In this document: one piece after another, positions 51,975-64,000 of the stretch
Numbering within the stretch: the first letter of the stretch is position 1
How the letters are laid out: the number at the start of each line of letters is the position of its first letter
Source of the DNA: Hymenolepis diminuta
Lineage: Eukaryota; Platyhelminthes; Cestoda; Cyclophyllidea; Hymenolepididae
DNA: 64,000 bases
NCBI GenBank assembly: GCA_900708905.1
Contig: CAADRB010000009.1
Location: 2,537,270 to 2,601,269, forward strand
Direction of reading: 5' to 3'
Notes under the pieces: model-generated
What the model saw: the letters and a program-made list of their open reading frames with translations, nothing else
Told to the model about the DNA's origin: nothing
The model's database searches: none
Position numbers and translations under genes: made by a program

Positions 51975-53227
51975 CAGGGTGCGTAAGACATCTGAGGACA
52001 CCTTACGCACTTCTAGAAAAACAGAAAACGAAACTGTTAATGGTTAAAACTCACAAATTATTGTAACAAAACAAATAAACACACAATATTAACTTAGGCT
52101 TTATTCTATATACTCTCCTTCGGCTTCTATCACCGATTCAATTCGAATTCGAAAGCGACTGCAAGCTTTGATCAGGTCAGATAGTCTTTATTGATGTCCT
52201 CCATAGCTCGAGCTATTGCTTCCATCGGAGAAGATTCGGTGTTAAGGAGGTGATTATTAACTTCCTTTTCAACCACGCTCCCACCTTACATTTAATAATT
52301 CAAAGGATTAAGGTCTGGTGAGTTAGGAGTTCATAAGAAGTTTGGTGTGACATGATCAATCCTGGGTTTTGGGAGCTTTATGTGATGGAGCCGAATCTTG
52401 TTGGAAGACATAGGGTCTTCCTCCATTGGCTACGCTATTAATCCAAGGCGGCTTAATAATGGTTTAAAGAGTCTTTACACAGGCATCTGCATCTACTTTG
52501 ACACGAAGGCCCTGTGGAACAATTGAAGAGTCATGATGAGCCCTTCACTGATAACAATCACTATTGTTGGAAACTTCGTGTGTATGCATAACAGTTGGAA
52601 ATTCAGTGAGGTCCGCCCGCACATAGCCACCTATCATTTCTTGGATTGACTTTTGGATGCTGGTGGAAGTATTTTTCGTCGGAGAAGAACCAAAGACTCT
52701 CTTCCTCTTCTGAGTACTTTAATGTGTTTAAGAGTCGTTTTGCAAGCATTAAACGATCCTCTTGAGTTGGTTTTGTCGACATAAACTGGCGACCTCGCAT
52801 AAGAACGTATGATTTGTATTCAAGGTCTTAATGAACAACACTCCTTATTGCTCCTTCAGACACTTGAAGATGTTTGGCAAGATGCCGCGCATTGACTTCC
52901 CAGGATTCTCGTCGATCGTGCCATGCCTGCACTCTTCTCTCAAATTCAGATGTTCTGAGTGAGTTAGCAGATCATTGACAATGCTGTTTTCTCTTGCTCA
53001 TGGCAGCCAATTCATCTCTATTATATTCATTCAGCAGCCCTTATCAAAATTTGAAAAGGTAGGATGTGGCCACTTTTAGAAATCTTGCAATTTCTAAATT
53101 CTTATGTTTCGCTTTTATAAAAACTACTACAGCGCCTTTTCATTTCGTTAGTTATAATAGTATCTGCCGTGAGATACGTCATAAAAATACAAAAATAGAA
53201 GTGCCCTTGGATACCTTACACACCCCG
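51975..53227 (-). mobile_element. decayed mariner transposon, copy 2
   Basis: About 1253 bp. The left end CAGGGTGCGTAAGACATC follows TA at 51973-51974. The right end, inward, reads CGGGGTGTGTAAGGTATC and is followed by CA where TA is expected, so the target duplication has mutated. The transposase lies on the minus strand with several stops and frameshifts. Recognisable mariner motifs are a YKSYVL-type segment, WFFSDEKYFHQHPKVN and NDRWLC (52603-52800), FQQDSAPSHKA near 52395 and SPDLNPLNY near 52310. These give the three Asp positions of a DD34D catalytic triad. Confidence 0.88.
52603..52800 (-). pseudogene. mariner transposase fragment with first catalytic Asp
   Basis: A 65-codon open piece of a longer broken frame. 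Residue 41 (codon 52678-52680) is the Asp of FSDEK, the first member of the mariner DDD triad. NDRWLC downstream is another family hallmark. Stops before and after show it is not translated as an intact enzyme. The other two catalytic Asp residues lie farther along the minus strand in the same element, in other frames. Confidence 0.85.
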
Positions 53228-54010
53228 CAGGTGGCAAACAATAATGACCTGATACAAACATCCTCCCAAAACGGAAGAGACGACTGTGCTTATCATCTAG
53301 CTCATTTGATCGAAGTCTTCTTGAGAATACGAAAGACTTCTAATATACCCCGAGATAAGACAGGTATCCCTTTGTGCTGTGACATCCGGGGTATTAGTTA
53401 AACCCCTCTGAAACACGGAGACTTGAGAGTTATCGACTTATCTTTGTCGTCTGTGTCTGTCCGAAAAATTTGTGTTGACACAATACAATGCAATGTGATG
53501 GGAAGTTTTGTAGGTTGTATTAAAGTCTTCATGATTTCAAATCTTTTAGAGATTTCTGTTCAATTGGAGTGTAGCAATTAGATGATAATGGCACAAAATA
53601 TCGAATACCATGATCAACCTTGTATTACTGCCTTAATGAAGTCTATACTCGTTGAAATTCGTTTGATAGAGGGAATACACCCAGGATCGACCAAAATCAA
53701 AATGTTGTCCGGTGGCACCACTCTCGGCAGAAGAATTTCGGATCCGATAACTCGTGATTTTGTTTACTTTTTTCTATTGCACGTTCATTATCTACCCTGC
53801 TTTATTAATCAAAAATATTGTTCTGGAGAACTAGGCTCCATCTCAAATTTCCCCTCCCATTATATACAAAAAATCAAGACTGTATATGTTACAAAATAAC
53901 AACTGCATCTAATTTGATACTAGAGTCTTTCATGTAGAGAGGCTTCATTCATTTGATGGGCGCAATGATAACAACGTTCAAAGGACCAGGAGAAAACAGC
54001 AGAGCGGACT
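53228..54010. other. spacer and STARD7-like 3' UTR
   Basis: 54010 down to about 53790 probably is the 3' UTR on the minus strand. The 105-codon plus-strand frame at 53582-53899 overlaps it antisense and has no recognised family. Confidence 0.45.
53801..53806 (-). terminator. candidate poly(A) signal of the STARD7-like gene
   Basis: AATAAA on the minus strand, about 205 bp downstream of the stop codon at 54011. Strand and distance are suitable for a short 3' UTR. Confidence 0.5.
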
Positions 54011-57000
54011 CTAGGAACCAAAAAATCGTCGATAGACTTTGCTACAAAAGGACATAGAAGTGGAATTATCAGAAGAAAGGGAAGTCGAAGAAGTGTTTAC
54101 GGTTTCATCGGGATGTTCAGAGAATAAGACACCTGAAGGGACTTGACTATCTCGAGAGGAGGGGGATGGGGATGAGAGAACTATGGGATATATGAATTCT
54201 GGCAGACCTTGCTTGGAGATTGTTAGGGCTGCATCATGGAGCTTTTCCAGTAATTTTGGAATAACTAAAAGAGGGAAGATATTTTTTAAAAATTATATAA
54301 TTTAATTATATTATACACATACAAGGCGTTGGAAAGTAACACCTTACATTAAAATGAATTAATTATTCATGAGATTTTCATTAATGAGATTTTATTTGAA
54401 AATATAAGTTGAGTTCGCCCATTTTTTTAAAATATTAGGCGTTCCAATGTAGTAGCTGTGGGCGTAGGTTTTGCAAACTAGTTATTGACGATCTTTGCAT
54501 TCATCTGAGCACATATTTCTGTAATGTTCAATAACCGTATATAACAGTTGGAGAAACAACGACTTCATATGCAAATTTGACTTTATAACCACTTGTCCCA
54601 TAGAATTAGAAAGATACACTTTATTCAAAATTAAACTTATATCTTCCATTTAAACTGTTAAGATGATATCAAGATCTATGCATACATTATCATATGTCAA
54701 ACGCCCAAATAGATATCAAGGCTATTACTCTCCAACTTTTAACGTTATCACCCTATGCTTGCCTTCAAATTGCTGTGTCCTAGTATTTTACCAACGATCT
54801 TTGTTAACTACATAGCTATTAATACACAACCGTATTTTAGTTCCTTGTAGCTAGATGAATAGGCATTTAAAAATACAATGAATAAAAAATAGTTAAAAAC
54901 AAAAGTCCAAATAAATACTTGAATCCAAATATCGATTTCTGGAACACTTTTGCTGTGCTGCCTTGCTTTACCACTTTAATCAATCTCCTCTTCATAATCA
55001 CACTATTTTCCCTACGTTCAGACGCTATCCCACAATGAAAAATTGTTAATTTTCCTTTCCCTTGGGTAATAAGACCATTTTTTTTTAATGAAAAATAATA
55101 ATTAACTCGCTAAATTTGCAATCAATATAAACTGCTCCGTACCACTCTGATAACAGACCTACGATTTATAAATTTCAAATACCTAAAGTGATCAGAAATG
55201 CTGCCTTTAGGTAACCCAAGAACATAGAAGCACATTTAAAATATTAGAGGGAGGGATTAAGCTAGACATACTTATTTACAGATTCACATAAATTCCTTCG
55301 CAGAGCTACCGGTTAACAATTGGAAATTTTAAGCCACTGCCAAGCTTAGATTTTCGCTGATGGGAATTCGCTAACCAATGCAGTTTTAAGAAGCTATAGG
55401 TTAACATTGTATCGGCGACCTCTACAACTGACAAGTTACAACGTGGGTTTTAAATATATCTCGACATTCACTGCTAGCTATCTATTAACACAGTCCTATC
55501 ACTAAATAAAAGTAGTCAGTCTTCCTTTGACTTTCTCATTTCGGTATCTTTAGGTATTAGTATCCTAGCATTTCGTCTAGTAACTGCTAAAACGTAGACA
55601 ACTGGAGATAGGGCCTATCAAATATCACAAAATACACAAACTTGCCTGTAGAAGAAATACGACTTGCGGCTTCTGTAGACAGGATCAACTGGGGATCATC
55701 ATAGTAGACCAGAAAGTAGTCCAGTCCCGGCTAAAATAAACACTATAATTCATGACTAAGCAATTTTCGAAAGACCAATGATGAATATATGTAATGTTAG
55801 TGTAAGCGTATCATAATGATACCGTGCTCCATCTGCACTTTCATTAAAACGATTCAGTTAACAACCAACCAAAAAATTGATAGAAGGCCAAATGGAATAT
55901 TTTCGATGCCCTAAATAGAATACATTCAATTCTACAAACATGGTTCGTTGCTCGGAAACCGTGTTTTTATCACGGTTCTTCCATGCTTGTCCCATAACTC
56001 GGGATTACATAAATTAACAAACGCACTTTCTCAATAAAGTGAAGAAGTAGAAGCCATAATTAAGTTACAATTACTCTGTTCTGCCAATAGGTGATAAGGA
56101 TTCATCACAAAGATATTATAAATACGCCAATATTGCTATGCTAGACTGCAGACTGAACATCTAAGTATCTAACGAACGTTTTCATTAAAAAAACAGAAAT
56201 GGTTAATCTCAGCACAAGGTGAGACAATTAATGTGATATTATCTAAAGCATTAATACTTCTCAAGCACTAAAAACCGTCAATAATTGTGGCTTAGGTAGT
56301 GGGAAGTTATTCAATACCCACTATTACTATGAGAAGGTCGCATTTTAGCATCCTTCTTATTAACTAATATTAACCCTCCATATCATTGGATGTGTTACAA
56401 TCTCGTCACTTATAACTGAGCAGCTGGTACACAAAAATAAAGCTATTTTCATCTTCCGAAGAAAGTTTTGAAACAACGAATAATGGAAAATAGCATAAAC
56501 TTAACGCATTAAATAAGTTGAAAGTGGAATAATACCTCATCAATGGTGCCATGCGACCGAATGAGCATATTCGATTCATAAGTTTTAACGCTGACCATTC
56601 CACCTTCAGATTGAGCTTCAACACTACTACCACCATTAACCTTGGTAGAATTTCCCCCATTTTCATCACTCTTCGACTTATAGTTGCATGCTCTAGAGAT
56701 AATGAGTGCGATTCCGCCTCTTTGAGTAGGAGTCAGTGTAGAGAAGGTTAGCCACCAACGTCGTGCATAGATATACTCACGACGAGCCATTGGGAAGGGA
56801 AAACGGGCAACCCATCGAATCACTTCAGTCTCAGCTGCATCTGTTGCTTCTTTAGTGGAGCGGGAGGATTCAAGAGCTACTACACTGTTGTCCCACTGTC
56901 GCCGATACTCAAGGTTCAGTTGAACTTCGAGGAAGCATCGGGCTGATATATCCGTAAAGCTGCCACATACTGAAAATGTAAGCAGTTTAGGTTTAGAATC

Positions 57001-60000
57001 TACAAAAATGACGTACCCTATCAGGTTTTTGTACAACACAGTTTTCTAAATTATGTTTAAAATTTAAGCTTGTGCTTAGAAATAGTAGGGATTTATCTAT
57101 TCTCCGTTGATATGTACATTCACTGAACTGAACTATCAGATAATAATGGAAAATAAGCCAAGTAACCCTGTGAAAATGGATATAAGCGCTTTATTGCTGG
57201 ATAAAGTTCATTCAATGGTTTAACTGATATGTCTTCTTTTTAAATTATCTAGTTTCATCGTATTACAATTTTGTCTGTCAGTGGGAGATAATTAAATGAC
57301 CCAGTGTGTCGTACTACATACAGATGCATGAATGCACTATTCGATCAATAACCAAATAATTTCTGACTAATTAAAGGACGAATTTCTCTGATTTCATTGG
57401 CTCCCTATTCTTTTTATCCTTTTATCATTGTTTGTATTATTCTTATGGGGAATTGAAAATTTTAGGTAAATACGTTGTCTACCAGACTTTTGTCTTTTGC
57501 TATCGCTGTCAATTTTGAATCATAATAATTTTGACTAACAGAAGATTAATAACAAGTACAAAACCAGGCAATCTTCTACAGATAACTCATAAATAACAAA
57601 TAATAACTGAGACAACTTGCACATAACGCTAAGCAATGACGTCATTTCTAGATCCCCATTCGCCACCAGATATCGTTATCGCAATTGAAATGAAATTCAC
57701 AACCATGTTGATACAGGATGGATCCTACATTGGAAAAAATTTTGGGGCTCATCACGTGACGTCTGCGTTAGTGATGTGAGCACATTCTAGACAAATACAG
57801 TATCATGCAATCTCTTAAGAGGCCGATCGAAAATCACAAGCTTCATATCTCATGCACTGGATTGGTTAATAGAAATATAAAACCATCGTGGAGGAAATTA
57901 TTGTTGCAGTTAATGGCTAACTAGATAACTAATCGTTTACCACGTATGCAATTCTACATAAGCAAATTCGTTTTCTTAATAAAAACCGTCGTTTCAACTA
58001 CTAAAAAGGAAAGATTATGTTAAGATAAAGAAAGTTCAAAGATTCACAAAATATATTTGAAGATAATGGAAATTAATCTGTCTTTAATTTTCAAACTGTA
58101 ACAAGAATCGATAAACGTAAACTTCTGAATCCCGTGGAATTGATTAGTGCCAAATCTACACAGCTCCTTCAGCGACAGCGGTGTTAAATATTATCGATTG
58201 ATAATAGAGAGTTTAAACGAACAGCACAATGACATTCTCTTTACTCCAAAAGATCCTTGCCTTTCACATGATTCCCCAGAAAACACGTGTTTACTAACAT
58301 CCAATAATCACAAAATAACATTTTATTTTGTAGATTCCGTATAACAGCGAACGAGGTCACGTGATCGGAAATAGCAAAAATGCGCCTGGCATTATGAAAG
58401 CGAAAATACTCAGCCTAAATACGCAAAGGAAATAATCAGATAGAAAAGGAGCGGAGAATAAGGAAGCACAGTGATATCGTGTTAGGCATGGATTCGAATC
58501 CAGTCAGGTATGACCGACTATCCCCAAAATGGTTAATAGAAGATTGGGATTAGAGAATTCATATAACGAACGACGGAATATAATTAGCGTAAGTTTATGA
58601 ATTAATACAATTAGAGAATTATTAATGTAATGAAGAGGTCAATTATCTGCTTGCAAGTCACTTAAAACTATTAATGTAGTATTTACAATACCACAAGAAA
58701 GCAATCACGCCTTCCAGCGAAAAACTTGAAAACTGAAACTTCCTACGATAAGCCATTTAAATTAGATGTGGTATCAGTTAGCTTCTGTATTAGGCTTTTT
58801 GTCTAGTTCCTTACACACAAAATGAGCTGCTTTATTATTCTATTGGAGGTATTTAATAACGTTAAAATTGACTTAAAGTTAAAGTAGAGTAGCTGCAACG
58901 GTTTTATTTTTAAAGATAAAGTAGTCAAATAAAGTTTTGTTGAAGAATATCTTGTATGGGATTTCCAACAACTGTTAATACAAATTGAATTACTCAAGGC
59001 AAACAAGAAATACAGTCGTGTGTAGAGATAACTTCTTAGGCGGATATGACCATCTTCAACGGTTAGTGCCTGTAAATATAAGGGTGTGAAAGAAATAGAT
59101 TTTCTCGATCACTGAGGACTGACATGTATTTCCCTCTTATGAGCTTGAAAATTATAAGAATCGTTAGCAGTAAAGGCATATTCTATTCTAAGGCATATGA
59201 AATATGGGTAGTTAGGGTATCAGATATAATCGAAAGTAATACCAAATATGTCCGGCGAATATACAGAAGTTTTGCATTTCTTCTTAAACTTACTTTTCCT
59301 GCTATCCCAATTTCAAGGAGTTTAATCCGAATTAGACTCTTAAGCTTTGCCTTAAGAGTCGCCCCAAAGTAGCACTAAATCCTGTTAGTAGAATTACTTG
59401 AGGACCAGACCAATTTAAACTTAGATGTATTCTCCTATAAATTAGAGGATCCTTCTACGGACGGTCTTTCTTGAAGCCGAAGATCAAGAGCTGAATTTGA
59501 CCACGATTGTACCGGATAAGAAGGGATGAGAGGAAACAGAGTAGGAATAACTGGAAACATGGGGCAGGAAACCAGTTGAAACGAGGTTGTGAAAAAGTGT
59601 CCAAATTAAGATGCATTAATTGAAGTTGACAATTTTGTGTCCTTTATTTGTCTGATGAGTAACCAATAGAAAATTATCATCTGGAACGGTGCGGACAAAG
59701 GAGGCTACACATGAGTTAAATATGTTGCTGCCTGTAATTTTTCCAGTCTATTTGGTGCAAATTCTGCCTTGACACAATCATGATACTGAGTCAATGAGGC
59801 CTCTCATTTTTCACTTTTTCAATTTCACACTTGGTAGTCTGATTAAAAATGTACTTATTACTATTCTTCTTGCCCTAGGGTATGATTGCTGCTATAACAG
59901 CAACTTAAGCGCTGTCTACTGTCACTAGACTAAAGAGGGAAACTTAGGTAATGCCTATTTTCCATAATGGAACGTTGTAAGTGGTGTAAAAACCGAGAAG

Positions 60001-61473
60001 CTTGATAAGATAAAACACTTAAAATAAAAATACAAATTTGATTTTGTAAAGAATAACTCCATTTGCTATTAAATAAACACAGCTACCTTAAGTATCTAAA
60101 AGTGCAATAGAGGTGAATAAATTCCAATAAATGTATTTCTCCAAACTTCACAGTGGATACGAGCACTGTAATTAATAATTATTATTAATTATCAAGCCTA
60201 TCATGCTTATTAAAAATGATTTTCGTTGATATAAATAATGAAGTGGTTGCAACAGAGGATATCAAGAACTTACGAACAGCGGCGTATATTAAAAAAAAAA
60301 AACATTCTAAAACGTTTAGCACTTAGTGAAGCTTTAATTCAAGCACGAAGAAGTAAGTAAACAAATCTTAACATTCACTAACATTATAAAGGACGAAAAT
60401 TCTGATATACATATCCAATTGTCAAATACCATTAGGCAATAGACTTAATTTAGGCATAGAGTTTTGTAGCGACAACCTTAAAATTTTGGTTCATGTATGC
60501 ACCTTACCTCTGTACTCGTATAATCCGCTAGAAATTGCAGACAACCTGGGGGAAGGCCGTCGCCACATACGGAGGTCAGGTCGATCAATAATGAGCTCCC
60601 AGCCGACATCAATGAAGCCTGTTCCATCTGTCGAGAGGCGCTTTGAGAGTTCGATGAGCATAACCCCACGTGGAGAAGTTGCGGATGTAAAAGAAGCCGC
60701 CGCTGATTCTGTGTTTGAAGGATTCGACTCAAGTGGACGTGAGCGAAATATGATATCCGTCAGGAATTCGCGTCGTTTTTTACGTAAGGTACAGCGAAGA
60801 TCGCGTACGTAGAATGTTAGGGGACTTTCTAAGCTGCTATAAACGCGAGGTGGTGGTAAATCAGACTCGCAAACTAATTCCTCTTTCTCCTTCTTAAGAC
60901 CAGACGAATTGAAGCAGAGCTCATTGTATTTTTCTACATCAAAAGCTTCAACAGATCTATGAAAATATTGGAAGATTAGGGAAATAAAGATCCTACGCAA
61001 TCATCTCATCTTCTGAAATGGAGTCCTGAGCAAAGGAAATAAGACAGGCACCGAGTAGTACTTTGTGACCACGATTTAAGGCGAGATCCTGAGAGAGATT
61101 GAAATAACCGGCGCGATACAAGTCACCGATTCGTCTAATTATGAAACCAGCTGATTCACGGAGCGTTAAAATATTGGCAAGGAATGCACGATGTACAACT
61201 CTGGCTAAAATTTTTATTTTATCGATATCACTCTGTCTGAGTTTCAGTCGAGAATTAGGAGAGGCAAAAAGTCTCCTACGAATGACCTCAACCTACAAAG
61301 GAAAAATTATAGGATCTGCACAATTCCACTTGACAGCGGTAAAGGGGAAAAATACTGACCAAATACTTTAAGAAGTTCTATATTTATGACTTTTTAGGTG
61401 AAATATTATGACAAACAAGTAAAATAAACAATCGAAAAACCTAGCTCGCACATACGCGTGATACCAACATCAT
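54011..61473 (-). CDS. STARD7: STARD7-like START-domain lipid transfer protein (six exons)
   Basis: START-domain carrier; the vertebrate family member moves phosphatidylcholine to mitochondria. The exons, in transcript order, are 61456-61473, 60997-61292, 60508-60956, 56536-56969, 55646-55730 and 54011-54264. All phases close to 511 residues; human STARD7 is 370. The START domain spans about residues 206-445. Family landmarks are GWELIIDRPDLRMWRRP (223-239), LYEYRVCGSFTD, EVQLNLEYRRQWD, EVIRWVARFPFPM, YIYARRWW, VKTYESNMLIR, GLDYFLVYYDDPQ and IPKLLEKLHDAAL. The N terminus MMLVSRVEVIRRRLFA is Arg-rich and could be a mitochondrial presequence. A Gly/Ser/Asn-rich loop lengthens the middle of the domain, and the C-terminal tail is Ser/Thr-rich. 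The start is the first ATG after an in-frame stop, followed by a good GTATGT donor. The fifth exon uses a GC donor. The short first exon is the least certain part. Confidence 0.92.
56970..60507 (-). other. 3.5-kb intron of the STARD7-like gene
   Basis: Lies between donor GTAAGG at 60507 and acceptor TTTCAG ending at 56970, splitting a Val codon at the start of the START domain core. It is AT-rich with no supported exon. It contains a perfect 23-bp palindrome at 60169-60191 and a 12-base A run at 60291-60302. Confidence 0.85.
60169..60191. repeat. perfect 23-bp AT palindrome
   Basis: TAATTAATAAT, a central T, then ATTATTAATTA. It lies in the 3.5-kb intron of the STARD7-like gene. The composition is pure A/T, so chance is a real possibility. 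Confidence 0.6.
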
Positions 61474-64000
61474 CGAATTCCGCGGCCTCCTGATAATGGC
61501 TTATAACAGACGATCATTAATTAATAGTCTCTAAGTTGTAAAAAATATCAATATACAATTTTTAAATGTGCTCTTGACTAATAAATCTTATAAAATACGT
61601 GGAATTTATTTATGTTTTTGCTATCCTGTTATCGTCATTCTTGCTTTGAAAATTGTAACCCATTGAGCTTCGTAAAATGAGTTCCTTCAAACTGTTGATT
61701 ATTGGAATGATTATTTGTTTAACGATAACGTGTTTAATGAATATTGATCAGTTCAAAAGATTTAAAAGTTATTAATATACGCGAGTTTTACAAAACAAGT
61801 TACCGGACTTTATTTAGGCTTTATTATGACATTGAAAGTGAAGTACGGTTGGATAAATGAAGCTTATGACCATTTTGTGATTGGATACATCTTGATGATC
61901 ATAATTGTATTAGCATTAGTCGTGGACGAATAAATAATGAAAGAGATTGAACATATTATTTTACTGGAAATCAACAAAGAAAAATAAAGAACCATAAAAG
62001 TAGATAATAGAGGAAATACGATGGATAAGAGCTCTTTGAAATATATGAAGACAGAGGAGCTACAACGTAGTATTTGGTTGGTGGGGATTGTTCAACTGAG
62101 AAGAGTAGAGAAGCTGTGTGGGAACCGGAATACCGAATCGACATAGGTGAACGATTTTGTAAGCACAGAGTTTGAAAATATAGTTGAAATATGTTAAAAA
62201 TAGTCGCGATCGCTCCCGGTAACTGCAAGCTGATTAAAAACTAAAACTCGGACAACCTAGAAACGGTCAATTAAATATCATTAATGAAAATTTATTTCTA
62301 AAATATTTTAATTAAGTGTCTTAAGTCTATACCGCAGAACGAAACATTGCGAACGATTAATACAGATCTTGCGCATAAGGTTAAATGTGAAATGCAAACT
62401 ACAAATATAATCTGAGACACTGTAATTGGCAAGTTTTTTAGTAGGAAAAAGACAAAAATAAATTCTCACTGATCGACTAAGGGATCATTTTCCTACAGAA
62501 AGAAGTTCTACATTTTAAAATTACATGTATATTTATATGTCTCAGTACTCCGAAGGAATACTTTTTGGATACCAGGAAATTATTAACACACAAGCTGAAG
62601 AATGTTTAAAGACAATACTGTGGATTTACAACTCGGCTTTCAGCTCGGTTGAGGATTAATTTTCGTGATATATTGGTTTTTTCAGAAAGTTATGCCCATT
62701 GATTTGAGCAAAATAAGTATTCCGTGATAAAAGAATTTTCTTCGTCGTAAATACTCCGGTTTAGAAAAGTAGAAAAAAATATGCCACAAGGATGCGTTCT
62801 TACACTTTTGAAAAATGAATTATTAGTTAAATACAATTGATATTATTAGGTTTATTTTTGTATGCTAAAGTGTACTTCTGGCTGATATTTTATCACATGT
62901 GTAATAACGTGAGAGATATATCGGGGGCCACATCGATCGATTAGAAGGAATAAGTCAAGTCACTCATATCGTCAGATCAGTCCGGAGGTGGCAGGCAAGC
63001 TACCCTCCAATTTATTTATAAATTAGGTTTATAAACAAAAAATTTCTTCTCTGGACGTAAGTTACGTCTCGTTATCGATGTCTCGGCGTGATGATAGACA
63101 TCCGTTTAGGTAACTATGTGTAAACATACAAATACAAAGCGGGACTGGCTGTGGACAATGTAGTTGAGATTTTATCGTCAGTTAATCATTTCTAATCGCT
63201 AGGTGATGATAGACTTCTGCTGGCTATAGCAACATGCTTCTCCTAAAGTACTCTCAATAGGGAATATTAAATTGATCATTGAATATTTAAAAAGAACTGG
63301 AATTCTTCCGTCCCGTATACTTGTTTAAGTAATATTACAAAAGGTTTGTTCTGGGTGCAAGCAATTTTAAAAAACATAAAAGTCAGATGCGCAAAGATTT
63401 TAATTTGAATTTTGGCGCTGAAATATTCATAATAAATTTCTTAAATACAATCTCATTAGTTTTAACCCACAGCTAATTTGTAGATAACATTATCTTATTA
63501 TTTCACGAATATTTTCCTCAATAAGAAAGGATTTTAGTCTTTTGGTTTATTTTCTGTTTTTAATCTATTCTTCTAACTAAATGAAAAAAGTTTATATTCA
63601 TCAAATCCTTTCGCGTTTTACTCAGTTATTCAAGGGTGGCGCTCAGGTGTGATTAATTTGCAATATCTAATAGATTATCCCTATTCGTCAATCTTAGTTG
63701 ATTTGGTAGTGTTAATTGTTCAATAGTTTTTGTTTTCAGTAAATGTACGGGATTTTATTTGCAGTATTTTTTCTTAAATACTGTGCTTTTTATTTTATTG
63801 CTTTTGCATCAGACGTAACAATATACTTTTGAATTGTTTGCTTTTGGAGTAATCTTACAATTATGAAATGTATTTAAGTCATTCCTATTTACCATAGGTT
63901 ACAAAATGCGATTGGTTTCATTGTAGCAAAGTTTGAATTCTCATTTCTGTCTTTAGATTTATACTAAAATTGTGGAATAGTATTTATGCAAATCGAAGAA
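61474..64000. other. upstream region of the STARD7-like gene, no gene seen
   Basis: Should contain the 5' UTR and promoter of the minus-strand gene. No clear TATA element was identified. The 85-codon minus frame at 61971-62228 has no recognised family, and no splice link to the main gene was found. Confidence 0.5.

Noticed and set aside
53582..53899. 105-codon open frame (plus) near the STARD7-like 3' end
   Set aside because: It lies antisense to the probable 3' UTR and poly(A) signal of the STARD7-like gene and has no domain.
58463..58505. Possible tRNA gene from GGATTCGAATCC
   Set aside because: A B-box-like match alone; no A box at the right distance and no cloverleaf can be drawn.
61971..62228. 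Upstream exon of the STARD7-like gene in an 85-codon minus frame
   Set aside because: No donor was found that joins it in phase to 61292, whereas the 18-bp exon at 61456-61473 has a start codon, an upstream stop and a good donor.

Overview
This is AT-rich, intron-rich eukaryotic nuclear DNA. Three multi-exon animal genes were reconstructed by hand. All splice phases close and each product matches a known family. The base composition, very short introns (35, 38 and 40 bp) beside multi-kilobase ones, and divergent animal-type proteins suggest a flatworm, most likely a parasitic one such as a Hymenolepis-like tapeworm or a schistosome-like fluke. That assignment is an inference; nothing in the window fixes the genus.

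Layout. 1-26 kb holds no gene I can support. It contains AT-rich spacer, a decayed mariner element (12883-14178) that carries a foreign insert, an LTR-like repeat (about 17465-18340) and a second LTR-like segment with a TATA box (about 23661-24028). A repeat at 26063-26381 is homologous to the insert in the mariner. 27648-41706 (minus) is ARF6 in four coding exons. Its first two introns are 35 and 38 bp and its third is about 13.4 kb, so nearly all of 27.8-41.2 kb is ARF6 intron. 42709-43841 (plus) is MAF1 in six exons, head-to-head with ARF6 across about 1.0 kb. 44-53.3 kb is repeat-rich: a tRNA-like SINE candidate, four copies of the LTR-like family, a broken gag-like gene and a second mariner (51975-53227) with three recognisable catalytic Asp positions. 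54011-61473 (minus) is a six-exon STARD7-like START-domain gene.

The genes are unrelated housekeeping functions: ARF6 in endocytic membrane traffic and cortical actin, MAF1 as the RNA polymerase III repressor, and STARD7 as a phosphatidylcholine carrier to mitochondria. There is no operon and no evidence for a new multi-gene system. The points most worth a second look are the intron-size contrast in ARF6, a GC-AG intron in STARD7, the chimeric mariner, a dispersed repeat family whose copies keep a poly(A) signal and a GGCGC block, and a cluster of nested hairpins inside the large ARF6 intron.
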